From contig NZ_OZ075067.1 of assembly GCF_964186585.1 (NCBI RefSeq), forward strand, positions 682,001 to 746,000: a stretch of 64,000 nucleotides of DNA, given 5' to 3'. The notes below the pieces were generated by a model that saw nothing but the letters and a program-made list of their open reading frames with translations, was not told the DNA's origin and did no database searches. Shown here one piece after another: positions 7,794 to 15,965 of the stretch; the stretch's first letter is position 1, and each line of letters opens with the position of its first letter. Origin of the DNA: Microbacterium sp. MM2322 (GTDB taxonomy: Bacteria > Actinomycetota > Actinomycetes > Actinomycetales > Microbacteriaceae). A program made the translations under genes and the position numbers.

Positions 7794-8774
7794 GTGGCAG
7801 CATCCCGGAAGACCCCCCGCAAGCCCGCTCCGAAGCGCACCGCGCCGCGCGGCAACCCGGCGAAGGCACGCGTCTCGGCGGCGCCGTCGAAGCCCGCTCC
7901 CGTCACGGCGCGCGACTGGATCGGTGCAGCCCGGCTTCGCACCCTGCCGCTCGCGATCAGCCCCATCCTCGTCGGCACGGGCGCCGCGATCGCGGTCGGC
8001 GGCGGTTTCCACTGGGTGCTCGCGCTGTGCTGCCTCGTGGTCGCCGTCTCGCTGCAGATCGCCGTCAACTTCGCCAACGACTACAGCGACGGCATCCGCG
8101 GCACCGACGATCACCGAGTCGGCCCCACCCGTCTGACCGCGTCGGGACGCGTCACCCCGCGCGCCGTGCTGGTCGCCGCGCTTGTCTTCTTCGCGATCGC
8201 GGCGATCGTCGGCATCGCCGTGGTCATCCGCACGCAGCATTGGTGGATGCTGGCGGTGGGCGCCGTGTGCATCGTCGCCGCCTGGTTCTACACCGGCGGA
8301 AAGCGGCCCTACGGCTACATCGGTCTCGGCGAGCTCTTCGTCTTCATCTTCTTCGGACCGGTCGCCACGATCGGGACGACGTTCGTGCAGGTCGGCTCGG
8401 TCCCGCAGGAATCGTGGATCCCCTCGATCGCCGTCGGCGCCTTGGCGTGCGGTGTGCTGATCACCAACAACCTCCGCGACATCGACCAGGATCGCGTCGC
8501 CGGCAAACGCACCTTGACGGTCCTCGTCGGCAAGCGCGTCTCGCAGGTGCTGTTCACCGTGTTCATGCTGGTGCCGTTCGCGACCGTGTTCGTTCTCGCG
8601 CCGTTCTATCCGGTCGTGTGGCTGTCGCTGCTGGTGCTGCTGGTGACCCTGTCCGCGACGCTGATCGTCTGGACCTACCGCACGCCGCGCGAACTGATCG
8701 TCGCGCTGCAGCTCAGCTCGGTGGCCTCACTCGCCTGGAGCGGGTTCGTCCTCTGGGCGTACGTCGCCGCCTGA
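7794..8774 (+). CDS. menA: 1,4-dihydroxy-2-naphthoate polyprenyltransferase
   Basis: An integral membrane UbiA-family enzyme that joins the polyprenyl tail to DHNA, giving demethylmenaquinone. The GTG at 7794 (326 residues) gives a Lys/Arg/Ala/Pro-rich cytoplasmic tail of about 40 residues before the first membrane segment. The two Asp motifs are clear: NDYSDGIRGTDD with GPTRLTASG, and NNLRDIDQDRVAGKRTLTVLVGK. About eight hydrophobic segments are visible. A TAGGAT hexamer overlaps the menE stop, eight bases before the start, so menA may have its own promoter in addition to operon read-through. Confidence 0.95.
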   Translation: MAASRKTPRKPAPKRTAPRGNPAKARVSAAPSKPAPVTARDWIGAARLRTLPLAISPILVGTGAAIAVGGGFHWVLALCCLVVAVSLQIAVNFANDYSDGIRGTDDHRVGPTRLTASGRVTPRAVLVAALVFFAIAAIVGIAVVIRTQHWWMLAVGAVCIVAAWFYTGGKRPYGYIGLGELFVFIFFGPVATIGTTFVQVGSVPQESWIPSIAVGALACGVLITNNLRDIDQDRVAGKRTLTVLVGKRVSQVLFTVFMLVPFATVFVLAPFYPVVWLSLLVLLVTLSATLIVWTYRTPRELIVALQLSSVASLAWSGFVLWAYVAA

Positions 8775-8777
8775 CGC

Positions 8778-9110
8778 TCAGTGAGCGGTGTCGTCGGATG
8801 CCGGCTGCCCGGGCGTCGTGGCCGCGGCATCCGTGTCGCTCTCATCGCGGAACGCGTCCTCGACCGCTTCGTCGCTGTCGTTGCGGCGGCGCGCGGCGCG
8901 GCGCTCGGCGATACCCATCGACACGTCGTCGAGGGGGCGGCGGAGGAACAGCATCGACAGGCTGAGTCCGATGAGCGCCGCGAAGATCGCAGCGAGCCAG
9001 TACTGGTCGCGCAGGACGGGGAAGAGCATCATGATCCCGAACGGGACGAAGAAGGCGAGCAGCCGCAGCAGCGCATAGACGAAGGCTGACCGGGCACGCA
9101 TACCCGCCAT
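8778..9110 (-). CDS. DUF4229-type small membrane protein
   Basis: A 110-residue protein with two membrane segments (ALLRLLAFFVPFGIMMLFPVL, then WLAAIFAALIGLSLSMLFL), followed by the DUF4229 hallmark RRPLDDVSMGIAERRAARR and an acidic C-terminal tail. Function is unknown; it is a common neighbour of men genes in Microbacteriaceae as I recall. It is convergent with menA, three bases from its stop, and shares its upstream gap with the divergent gene at 9179. Confidence 0.8.
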   Translation of the reverse strand: MAGMRARSAFVYALLRLLAFFVPFGIMMLFPVLRDQYWLAAIFAALIGLSLSMLFLRRPLDDVSMGIAERRAARRRNDSDEAVEDAFRDESDTDAAATTPGQPASDDTAH

Positions 9111-9166
9111 TCTACGGCCGCCAGCCTGAGCGGCCGCCGCGCCGCCTCGGGCAGGACGAGCGCGCC

Positions 9167-9172
9167 TAGGAT
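9167..9172 (+). promoter_or_regulatory. -10 hexamer of the PLDc_N gene and probably menD
   Basis: TAGGAT, then GGAGGA, then the ATG at 9179. The six-base gap is itself Shine-Dalgarno-like. Confidence 0.5.
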
Positions 9173-9178
9173 GGAGGA

Positions 9179-9574
9179 ATGGCGCGCTTCTACCTCGTTC
9201 TGGCGCTGCTGCTGACCGCGTTCTGGGTCTACAGCATCGCCGACTGCGCGCTCCAGCCCCCGACCCGGCACCGCGGCGTCAGCAAACCGATCTGGTTGCT
9301 CATCGTCGTCCTCCTGCCGGTCGTCGGTGCCGTTCTCTGGTTCGTCATCGGTCGCGCACGGGCGTCGTCCACGCGCGTCGTGCTGAGGGCTCCCGACGAC
9401 GACCCCGACTTCCTCGGTCGCATCGGCACCTCGAGCGATCAGGACGAGCGGATCCGCCGTCTCGAAGAGGAGCTCGCCGCGCTCGACTCCGAAGCCCCCG
9501 ACCCGCGAGACCTCCCTGCGGACCCGCCGGCAGAGGACGACAGCGACGAGCAGTCGCGCGGCTCGCACTCCTGA
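9179..9574 (+). CDS. PLDc_N-domain small membrane protein
   Basis: A 131-residue protein with two membrane helices: residues 4-22 and a second around KPIWLLIVVLLPVVGAVLWFVIGR. That Lys-Pro-x-Trp...P-x-x-G-x-x-x-W-F pattern is the PLDc_N module. The C-terminal half is soluble, highly charged and probably helical or disordered (residues about 65-131). No nuclease or phospholipase domain is attached. The stop lies one base before the menD start, so the gene is almost certainly cotranscribed with menD. Its role is unknown. Confidence 0.8.
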   Translation: MARFYLVLALLLTAFWVYSIADCALQPPTRHRGVSKPIWLLIVVLLPVVGAVLWFVIGRARASSTRVVLRAPDDDPDFLGRIGTSSDQDERIRRLEEELAALDSEAPDPRDLPADPPAEDDSDEQSRGSHS

Positions 9575-9575
9575 C

Positions 9576-11360
9576 ATGACGATCGACGGACCCGGCCGAG
9601 CGCCTGCGACGGATGCTGCGGCCGCGCTCCTCGCCCGACTCGTCGAGCGGGGGCTGCGGCACATCGTCCTCTCTCCCGGGTCGCGCTCGCAGGCTCTCGC
9701 CCTGGTCGCCGCCGAGTTCGAGGCTCGCGGTCTTGTCCGACTGCACGTCCGCATCGACGAGCGCGTGGCGGGATTCACCGCCCTCGGGATCGGTCGCGAA
9801 GACCGGATGCCCGCGGCCGTCGTGTGCACGTCGGGCACCGCGGTCGCGAATCTCCTCCCCGCCGTCCTCGAGGCGCACCACTCAGGTGTGCCGCTCCTTC
9901 TCCTGACGGCGGACCGTCCGCCGGAGCTCCGCGGCATCGGCGCGAATCAGGCGACGCGTCAGCCCGGGATGTTCTCCGGCTTCGTCCGTCACGAAGCCGA
10001 CCTCCCCGTCGCCGAGGCGCTCGCCGACGCGGTCGACGCGGATGAGGTCGCCCCGATCCGTGCCGCCGCCGATGAGGGGTGGGATGCCGCGATCGGCGCC
10101 GGGTCGCGCGTCGCCGGGCCCGTGCACCTCAACGTCCCCTTCCGCGAGCCGCTCGCCGGGGAGCTGCCCGCCTGGCTGCCGTCGGCCGCCGCTGTCGTCG
10201 CGGCATCCGACTCCACGGTGGTCGATCCCGAGCCGGTCGAGGCGGAATGGGGCGCTCACTATCAGGGGGGCGGCGGTGTCGGCGCCGCGCTCGAGGTCAT
10301 CGAGGCGGAGCCGATCGTTCTCGAGGCCGGCCCGCGGACGGTGGTCGTCGCCGGTGCGGACGCGGGAGCGGATGCGGAGCAGCTGGCGCACGAGGGCGGC
10401 TTCCCGCTCATCGCGGAGATCGTCAGCGGCTCCCGTTTCGGACGCCACCTGGTGCACGGCTATCGTCGGCTTCTGTCCGACCCGGAACTCGGCGGCCGCA
10501 TCGAGCGGGTCGTCGTCTTCGGGCACCCGACCCTCAGTCGCGAGGTCACGCGCCTGCTCAGCCGGAGCGACGTCGAGGTTCTGGCCGTCCGCGGGCCGGG
10601 CGAGCAGCTGAACCTGAATGGCACGACGGTCGCCGTCGACGGGGTGACCGCGCCGCACGGCGGAGACCGCGACTGGCTCGGGGCGTGGATGCGCGCGTCA
10701 CGCGATCAGGTCGTCGACCTCAGCCCGGCGGCACCCGACGCCGATGCGCTGTCGTCTGCCGTCCCCGCTGAGCGGCTCGGTGCGATCTCCGCTGAACTCG
10801 GTGCGATTCGTGCTCCCGTCGATCGGGCAGGTCTCGTCGACGCGCTCTGGCGTGCGAGCTGGCCGCACGATCGGCTGCTGTTCGGGTCGTCGCGGCTGGT
10901 GCGGGTGGCCGACGAACTGCTGGGCGGCAAGAAGGTGCCGGTGCACGCCAACCGCGGGCTCGCCGGAATCGACGGCACCATCGCGACCGGTCTGGGAATC
11001 GCCGCGGCGTCGCAAGTCGGCACGGCCCCGGGAGTGACCCGGGTCCTGCTCGGCGACCTCGCGTTCCTGCACGATGTCGGCGCGCTGCTGCACTCGGCGG
11101 TCGAGCCCGAACCGCGCATCCAGGTCGTCGTCGGCAATGATGGCGGCGGCACGATCTTCGACGGGCTCGAGGTGGCCGGCGTCGCGGGATCGAACGCGTT
11201 CGACCGGGTGCAGTACACGCCGCAGACGGCGCGGATCGAGGAACTCGCCCGGGCCTACGGGTGGGAGTATCAGCGCATCACGACGCGCGGTGCGCTCGAT
11301 CAGGCGCTGACCTCCCCCGCCGGTGGCCGCCAGATCATCGAAGTTCCGCTGACGCGATAG
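9576..11360 (+). CDS. menD: 2-succinyl-5-enolpyruvyl-6-hydroxy-3-cyclohexene-1-carboxylate synthase
   Basis: A 594-residue thiamine-diphosphate enzyme that adds 2-oxoglutarate-derived succinic semialdehyde to isochorismate, the first committed step of menaquinone synthesis. Visible landmarks are the N-terminal LSPGSRSQAL, the RIDERVAGFTALGI region holding the conserved ThDP-activating Glu, CTSGTAVANLLPAV, PPELRGIGANQATRQ, and the C-terminal ThDP/Mg site, GDLAFLHDVGALL followed by NDGGGTIFDGLE. The enzyme appears complete. Its substrate comes from MenF, encoded 12 kb downstream. Confidence 0.96.
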   Translation: MTIDGPGRAPATDAAAALLARLVERGLRHIVLSPGSRSQALALVAAEFEARGLVRLHVRIDERVAGFTALGIGREDRMPAAVVCTSGTAVANLLPAVLEAHHSGVPLLLLTADRPPELRGIGANQATRQPGMFSGFVRHEADLPVAEALADAVDADEVAPIRAAADEGWDAAIGAGSRVAGPVHLNVPFREPLAGELPAWLPSAAAVVAASDSTVVDPEPVEAEWGAHYQGGGGVGAALEVIEAEPIVLEAGPRTVVVAGADAGADAEQLAHEGGFPLIAEIVSGSRFGRHLVHGYRRLLSDPELGGRIERVVVFGHPTLSREVTRLLSRSDVEVLAVRGPGEQLNLNGTTVAVDGVTAPHGGDRDWLGAWMRASRDQVVDLSPAAPDADALSSAVPAERLGAISAELGAIRAPVDRAGLVDALWRASWPHDRLLFGSSRLVRVADELLGGKKVPVHANRGLAGIDGTIATGLGIAAASQVGTAPGVTRVLLGDLAFLHDVGALLHSAVEPEPRIQVVVGNDGGGTIFDGLEVAGVAGSNAFDRVQYTPQTARIEELARAYGWEYQRITTRGALDQALTSPAGGRQIIEVPLTR

Positions 11361-11416
11361 CAGCGGCATCCGCAAGACCATCGCGCGGACGTTCGCGGCA
11401 CGGCAGGATGAGCCGC

Positions 11417-12271
11417 ATGACTGACGCTCACTGGACCGGTTCGCCGTCGACGCTGCTGCAGGTCGGGCCGGGATTCCGCCTCGCCGATGTGGACCCGGCA
11501 TCCACCCCTGGATACGACGGCGGTAAGAAGGCCGGCCAGGCGGAGCTCGCCCGGGCGGCGGAGCAGTTCGATCAGCTGCAGGAACGGCTCTACGCGCAGA
11601 GTCGGACGCAGCCTGACTCGCCGTCGGTCCTCCTCGTGCTGCAGGCGATGGACTCCGCGGGCAAGGGCGGGATCGTCCGGCACGTGATCGGCGCGACCGA
11701 CCCGCAGGGCGTGCACCTGAAAGCGTTCAAGAAGCCGACGCCCGATGAGCTGGCGCACGACTTCCTGTGGCGCATCGAGAAGGAGGTGCCGGATGCCGGG
11801 TACATCGGCGTCTTCGATCGGTCGCACTACGAGGACGTCCTGATCGGGCGGGTGCGCCAGCTCGCCCCCGCGGACGAGATCGAGCGACGCTATGGCGCGA
11901 TCGTCGACTTCGAGCAGCGTCTGACGGAGCGGGGCGTGCACATCGTGAAGGTCATGCTGCACATCTCGGGCGACGAGCAGAAGGCGCGGCTGAGCGAACG
12001 TCTCGACCGGCCCGACAAGCACTGGAAGTACAACCCCGGCGACGTCGACGAGCGTGAGCTGTGGCCGGCGTACATGGACGCGTACCAGGCGCTGTTCGAG
12101 CGCACGTCGACCGGTCAGGCGCCCTGGTTCGTCGTGCCTGCGAACCACAAGTGGTATGCCCGGCTGGCGGTGCAGGCGTTGCTTCTCGACGTGCTCACGC
12201 GCATCGATCCGCAGTGGCCGGTCGCCGATTTCGACGTCGAGGCCGAGAAGGCGCGGCTCGCGGCGACCTGA
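11417..12271 (+). CDS. PPK2-family polyphosphate:nucleotide phosphotransferase
   Basis: A 284-residue enzyme that transfers phosphate between polyphosphate and nucleotides. It has Walker A (LQAMDSAGKGGIVRHV), Walker B (GVFDRSHYEDVL) and the lid segment ERLDRPDKHWKYNPGDVDER of the PPK2 family. Which nucleotide it uses (ADP, AMP or other) cannot be settled by eye. The ATG at 11417 is preferred over the in-frame ATG at 11408 because AGGA (11405-11408) sits eight bases before it. It is a single gene after menD with a 56-base gap. Confidence 0.92.
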   Translation: MTDAHWTGSPSTLLQVGPGFRLADVDPASTPGYDGGKKAGQAELARAAEQFDQLQERLYAQSRTQPDSPSVLLVLQAMDSAGKGGIVRHVIGATDPQGVHLKAFKKPTPDELAHDFLWRIEKEVPDAGYIGVFDRSHYEDVLIGRVRQLAPADEIERRYGAIVDFEQRLTERGVHIVKVMLHISGDEQKARLSERLDRPDKHWKYNPGDVDERELWPAYMDAYQALFERTSTGQAPWFVVPANHKWYARLAVQALLLDVLTRIDPQWPVADFDVEAEKARLAAT

Positions 12272-12326
12272 TCTTCACCGGAACGGCAGGGCATCCACAG
12301 GGGCGACGAGCTCGTCCGGATGCTGC

Positions 12327-13652
12327 TCAGAACGGCGCGGGGTCTCCGGGTTGTGGCGGTGCGGCAGGGGTGAACGCGACGGCCGGGGTCGGTGCGTCTT
12401 CGCGGTAGGTCCTGCCGAGGGGTGAAGTCCATTCAAGAACGCCACCCTTCAGTTGTCGCACTCGCCAGGCGGTGAACTGCTTCATCGAATGATGCCTCTG
12501 GCACAGGTGCGCGATGTTGGAGAGTTCTGTCTGCCCGCCGAGGGCGTGATCGTGGGTGTGGTCGACCTCGCAGCGGATGGCGGCGACGCGGCATCCGGGG
12601 AACCGGCAGTGCTGATCCCGGGCTTGCAAGAACCGACGCATCCCGGAGGGGACGCGGTACGAGTCGGTTGCGATGGTCACGCCGGTGGTGGGGTCGTGGA
12701 ACAGCCGCTCCCAGACGCCGGTGTCTCCCGCGAGTGTCCGTGCCGATGCCGGGTCGATGGGGGAGCGGCCACCGAGGTCGCACGGCCCATCCTCTGCACC
12801 GGTCAGCGTCGCTGCAGGGAGGAGCACCTGCACCCGCGCCCGTATCGCGCCGAGCGGCCCTGCGGTGGTGTCGCGGGTGTCGTCGAGCGCTGGGGTTCCC
12901 GCAAGGAGCAGGTCGGCGAACACGTCTGCTCGCACCTGGTCGGTCGTGCGCGCATCGGTCGCGACGACGTTCGTGTCGTCGCCCGCCGCACGCTCGTCCC
13001 GCGTGTCGACGATCGCCCGAGCCTGCTGCGTCAGCCGATCGTGGATCCCCTCGGCGATCACCGTGGGGAGCGTCGCGACAAGATCGCTCATCCCGTCCCG
13101 CCCGGGAACCAGCCTCACGCAACGTCCGGCTGCGGCTTCTTCGTGTCGTTCCGCGAACGAGCGCGGATGCATCCGGTGCGCGAGGATCTCCAGCTCGCCC
13201 CGCACCCGGTTCGGGGTGTCCTGCTCGCACCGTTCGATCGCGATCGCCTCGAACTCGCCCCACATCTCGGCCGGCAGTGTCGTCCCGGCGTCGACGATTG
13301 CCCGCACATGCTCCCGGACGATCCGCCCCGACTCCCACGCCGCCACCGCGGCGGGGAACCCTTCGATGATCGTGCGGGCCTCGCCGATCCGGCGTTGCAC
13401 GGTCCGATCCGTCGTGCGCAGGACGCCGCCGACCTCGGCCGCGATCGACCGGAGCGCCATGTCGTGGAGGCGCACCTTGGCGTTCCTCGGCGCGGCCTGC
13501 TCTTCCGCCAGGCGACCGGCCGCAGCCAGTACGCGCAGCTGCTCGATCTGCGCCTGGGTGATCCGGCGCTCGATGCTCCCGACGTCCGCGACGATGCCCG
13601 CCAAGGTTGCGAGATAGTTCTCGCCACCGGGGGTTTCCATCGCTTCCGTCAT
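12327..13652 (-). CDS. DUF222 / HNH-endonuclease domain protein (copy 2)
   Basis: The start at 13652 (MTEAMETPGGENYL) is set by an AAGG-type ribosome site and by matching copy 3; the open frame upstream is non-coding antisense. The product has 441 residues: a helical DUF222 region, then HNH motifs CRFPGC, EVDHTHDHALGG, SNIAHLCQRHH and LEWTSPLGRTYRED, all intact. It is closely similar to copy 3 at 15966-17282 at both DNA and protein level, so the two arose by recent duplication or exchange. It is the undamaged member of that pair. Function is unknown beyond a likely HNH nuclease fold. Confidence 0.9.
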   Translation of the reverse strand: MTEAMETPGGENYLATLAGIVADVGSIERRITQAQIEQLRVLAAAGRLAEEQAAPRNAKVRLHDMALRSIAAEVGGVLRTTDRTVQRRIGEARTIIEGFPAAVAAWESGRIVREHVRAIVDAGTTLPAEMWGEFEAIAIERCEQDTPNRVRGELEILAHRMHPRSFAERHEEAAAGRCVRLVPGRDGMSDLVATLPTVIAEGIHDRLTQQARAIVDTRDERAAGDDTNVVATDARTTDQVRADVFADLLLAGTPALDDTRDTTAGPLGAIRARVQVLLPAATLTGAEDGPCDLGGRSPIDPASARTLAGDTGVWERLFHDPTTGVTIATDSYRVPSGMRRFLQARDQHCRFPGCRVAAIRCEVDHTHDHALGGQTELSNIAHLCQRHHSMKQFTAWRVRQLKGGVLEWTSPLGRTYREDAPTPAVAFTPAAPPQPGDPAPF

Positions 13653-13664
13653 GCCTTCACTCTT

Positions 13665-13681
13665 GCACCAACCTCCGACAT
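13665..13681 (-). promoter_or_regulatory. conserved 17-bp upstream element of copy 2, also a possible 10-codon ORF
   Basis: The minus strand reads ATGTCGGAGGTTGGTGC, identical to that of copy 3, 12 bases before the start codon. Reading on from its ATG gives MSEVGARVKA and a TGA that overlaps the gene's own ATG. Confidence 0.45.
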
Positions 13682-13723
13682 CGCCGTGGGGTCGGGCCCC
13701 GCGGTGAACGCAGCCCGGCGGTG

Positions 13724-14488
13724 TCAGTTCAGATGCGCGCGGAGCGCTCGGACGACGGCATCCGGTCGTTCCACCGGGACGAAGTGCCCGCACGAGGGAA
13801 CGGTCTGGAGCTGCACGTCCGTGAAGTGTTCGAAAAGCTTGTCGGCCCACTCGAGCGGGAACAGCGGGTCGCTGTCGGGCCACAGCATCGTCGTCGGAAC
13901 CGTGATCGGTTCGGCGTCGGCCGCGTAGCCGCGGTTCGCGACGTACCACTGCAGGCTCGCGGCGAACGCTCCCGGCCGCGCGTAGGCCGCGACGATCTCG
14001 TCGAGGTGCGGGGGAGGAGCGGCATCCGCTCGCCATTCGCGCCAGAGGTAGGAGAGGTACGCGCGGACGGCGCGCTCGTCGCCGTCGATGAGCTCCGCGG
14101 CGATCGGTTCGCGGTGGAAGTGCTGGTACCAGAACACCGAGGCGAGGGCGGGGGATGCCGCTCGGTCGCCGATCCCGGGGTAGGCGGGCGTCAGCACGGC
14201 GCCGTCGAACCGGCCGGGGTCCGTGCGAAGGGCCGCCTGCGCGATGCGACTGCCGATGTCGTACCCGGCGATGATCACGCCGTCGCTGATGCCCGCAGCG
14301 TCAAGGCTTGCGAGCACGCGGTCCGCATGCGACTGGGCGGCGGATGCCGCGACCGCCGGAACTCCGTCGAAACCGGCGCCCATTCCTCGCAGGTCCGGGA
14401 CGATCACGCGCACGTCCGGGAGGCCGGCCACGACGGCGTCGTAATCGGAGGGGAGTCCGGGCCAGCCGTGCAGGAGGACCACCGTCAT
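13724..14488 (-). CDS. alpha/beta hydrolase, epoxide-hydrolase-like
   Basis: A 254-residue protein. The oxyanion motif HGWPG lies at residues 7-11. The nucleophile elbow is GYDIGS, with Asp rather than Ser, which is the epoxide-hydrolase/haloalkane-dehalogenase pattern. The acid DSDPLFPLEW and the catalytic His in CGHFVPVERPD follow. It begins directly at the strand before HGWPG, shorter than usual, but TAGCCT lies six bases before this ATG and supports it. The substrate is unknown. A Crp-type palindrome lies just upstream, shared with the divergent hydrolase at 14591. Confidence 0.82.
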   Translation of the reverse strand: MTVVLLHGWPGLPSDYDAVVAGLPDVRVIVPDLRGMGAGFDGVPAVAASAAQSHADRVLASLDAAGISDGVIIAGYDIGSRIAQAALRTDPGRFDGAVLTPAYPGIGDRAASPALASVFWYQHFHREPIAAELIDGDERAVRAYLSYLWREWRADAAPPPHLDEIVAAYARPGAFAASLQWYVANRGYAADAEPITVPTTMLWPDSDPLFPLEWADKLFEHFTDVQLQTVPSCGHFVPVERPDAVVRALRAHLN

Positions 14489-14494
14489 GCCTCG

Positions 14495-14500
14495 AGGCTA
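14495..14500 (-). promoter_or_regulatory. -10 hexamer of the epoxide-hydrolase-like gene
   Basis: On the minus strand TAGCCT, then CGAGGC, then the ATG at 14488; a leaderless arrangement that fixes the short N-terminus. Confidence 0.5.
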
Positions 14501-14519
14501 GCGGCGTGACCCGGAAACG

Positions 14520-14533
14520 GTGACACATGTCAC
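14520..14533. promoter_or_regulatory. Crp/GlxR-like palindrome
   Basis: GTGACACATGTCAC contains GTGA-N6-TCAC, the core of the Crp/GlxR consensus TGTGA-N6-TCACA. Its centre is about 38 bases upstream of the inferred minus-strand transcription start at 14488 and 64 bases before the plus-strand GTG at 14591. Confidence 0.4.
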
Positions 14534-14590
14534 GGCAGGTGGTGACGTCTGAGACTGCCGCTTGCGGAGCGCGGCTGGTCGACTGAAGGA

Positions 14591-15538
14591 GTGAAGAAGT
14601 CCGTCAAGAAGGCCCTCGTGATCACCCTCGTCGTGGTGCTCGGAATCCCCGCGTTCGGCCTGATGGCTACTGCCGGTGTGAACGCCGTCGCGACGAGCGT
14701 CGAAGCCTCGGAGATCAGGTCCTACGGCCAGAAGGTCCGAGTCGGGGACCGCGATCTCAACGTCGTCATCAGCGGCGATCACGCGGCCACCGTGGTGCTG
14801 CTGCCGGGTCTCGGGACGGCCGCACCGGGGCTCGACTTCGCGCCGCTCATCGACGAACTGGACGACACCTACCGCGTGATCGCGGTCGAACCGTTCGGAA
14901 CCGGGCTGAGCGACCAGACCGACGTGCCGCGGACCACGGCCAACATCGTCGCGGAGGTCCACGAGGCGCTGGCTCAGCTCGGCGTCACCCGGTACGCGCT
15001 CGCCGCCCACTCGATCTCGGGTCTGTACGCGCTGGCGTACGTCGAGGCCCACCGTGACGAGGTGACGGCCTTCGTCGGCATCGACAGCAGCGTTCCCGCT
15101 CAGCCGGGCGGCGAGGAGCCGATCCCCACCGACGGGATCGCGACGCTGAATGACCTGGGCATCACGCGTGCCATCCGGGCGGTCTCGCCTGATCCCTACG
15201 CCGGGACGCCGTTCGACGCCGAGACGAAGCGGCAGATGGGGTTGCTCGCGACGAGAAACGCCGCTGCGCCGACGATGATCGACGAAACGGCGCACAAGGC
15301 GGAGAATTTCCGGGATGCCGCGGGGCGAACGTTCCCCGCGGATCTGCCCGTGCTGCTCTTCGTGCGCGTTGACGGCACCGACGTCGTGGGCTGGGTCGGC
15401 CTGCACCGTGAGCAGGCCGCGTCGGTGACCCACGGCATCCTGGTCGAGATGCACGGCGACCATTACCTGCATTACGCGAACGCGCCACAGATCGCTCGTG
15501 ACATGCGCGCGTTCTTCGCGGAGGTTCACGGACGCTGA
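14591..15538 (+). CDS. membrane-anchored or secreted alpha/beta hydrolase
   Basis: A 315-residue protein starting at GTG with GAAGGA just before it. The N-terminus (MKKSVKKA, then a hydrophobic run to about residue 28) is a signal peptide or membrane anchor. The fold shows VVLLPGLG (oxyanion region), EPFGTGLSD, the nucleophile elbow AAHSISGLYAL with Ser, and a late His in HGDHYLHYANAPQIARDM. It is probably an extracytoplasmic esterase or lipase-like enzyme of unknown substrate. It is divergent from the epoxide-hydrolase-like gene. Confidence 0.8.
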   Translation: MKKSVKKALVITLVVVLGIPAFGLMATAGVNAVATSVEASEIRSYGQKVRVGDRDLNVVISGDHAATVVLLPGLGTAAPGLDFAPLIDELDDTYRVIAVEPFGTGLSDQTDVPRTTANIVAEVHEALAQLGVTRYALAAHSISGLYALAYVEAHRDEVTAFVGIDSSVPAQPGGEEPIPTDGIATLNDLGITRAIRAVSPDPYAGTPFDAETKRQMGLLATRNAAAPTMIDETAHKAENFRDAAGRTFPADLPVLLFVRVDGTDVVGWVGLHREQAASVTHGILVEMHGDHYLHYANAPQIARDMRAFFAEVHGR

Positions 15539-15601
15539 CGTGCTCGACTGGCTAGTGTGTGGCGGGGGACCGTGCCACGCCGTGGCCGGAGAAGGGCTGA
15601 C

Positions 15602-15895
15602 ATGTTCTCGCAGCGCCGCACGCTCATCGCGTGGATCGTCGTGCTGGGGCTCGTCGCCCTGGTCCTGGTCTTCGTGCTGATGGCCGCCGCAGCAACCGCG
15701 GCCGTGCTCGTGGACCAGGTCCCCGGAGGCGATGCGGGTCTCGCCACGACATCGGCGCTCGATGGCGCCTACCGCACCATGACGTGGTCGTTCGTGGCGC
15801 TCCTCGCGGTCACCGCAGTCGGTGTGAGCGTGCCTCTCGTCGCACGGCGTCGCGGTGAGCAGCGCGCGCAGGGGGCGACTCGACTATCCCGCTGA
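15602..15895 (+). CDS. small membrane protein, unknown
   Basis: A 97-residue protein from an ATG preceded by GGAGAAGGG. It has two membrane segments (about 9-37, Val/Leu/Ala-rich, and about 63-85, WSFVALLAVTAVGVSVPLVA) with a short outside loop and an Arg-rich cytoplasmic tail. The family is not recognised. It stands between the hydrolase and the broken HNH gene. Confidence 0.6.
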   Translation: MFSQRRTLIAWIVVLGLVALVLVFVLMAAAATAAVLVDQVPGGDAGLATTSALDGAYRTMTWSFVALLAVTAVGVSVPLVARRRGEQRAQGATRLSR

Positions 15896-15965
15896 CGGCG
15901 CTAACGTCTGGCCGTTACGGCACGCGCTGCTGCGATGTCGCGCGCGGCTGGGTGAGCGCGCTCGC

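Noticed and set aside
5569..7869. Long upstream extension of the minus-strand Cys-rich gene
   Set aside because: The extension is antisense to menB and menE. Only the part from ATG 5568, after a good ribosome site, looks like a gene.
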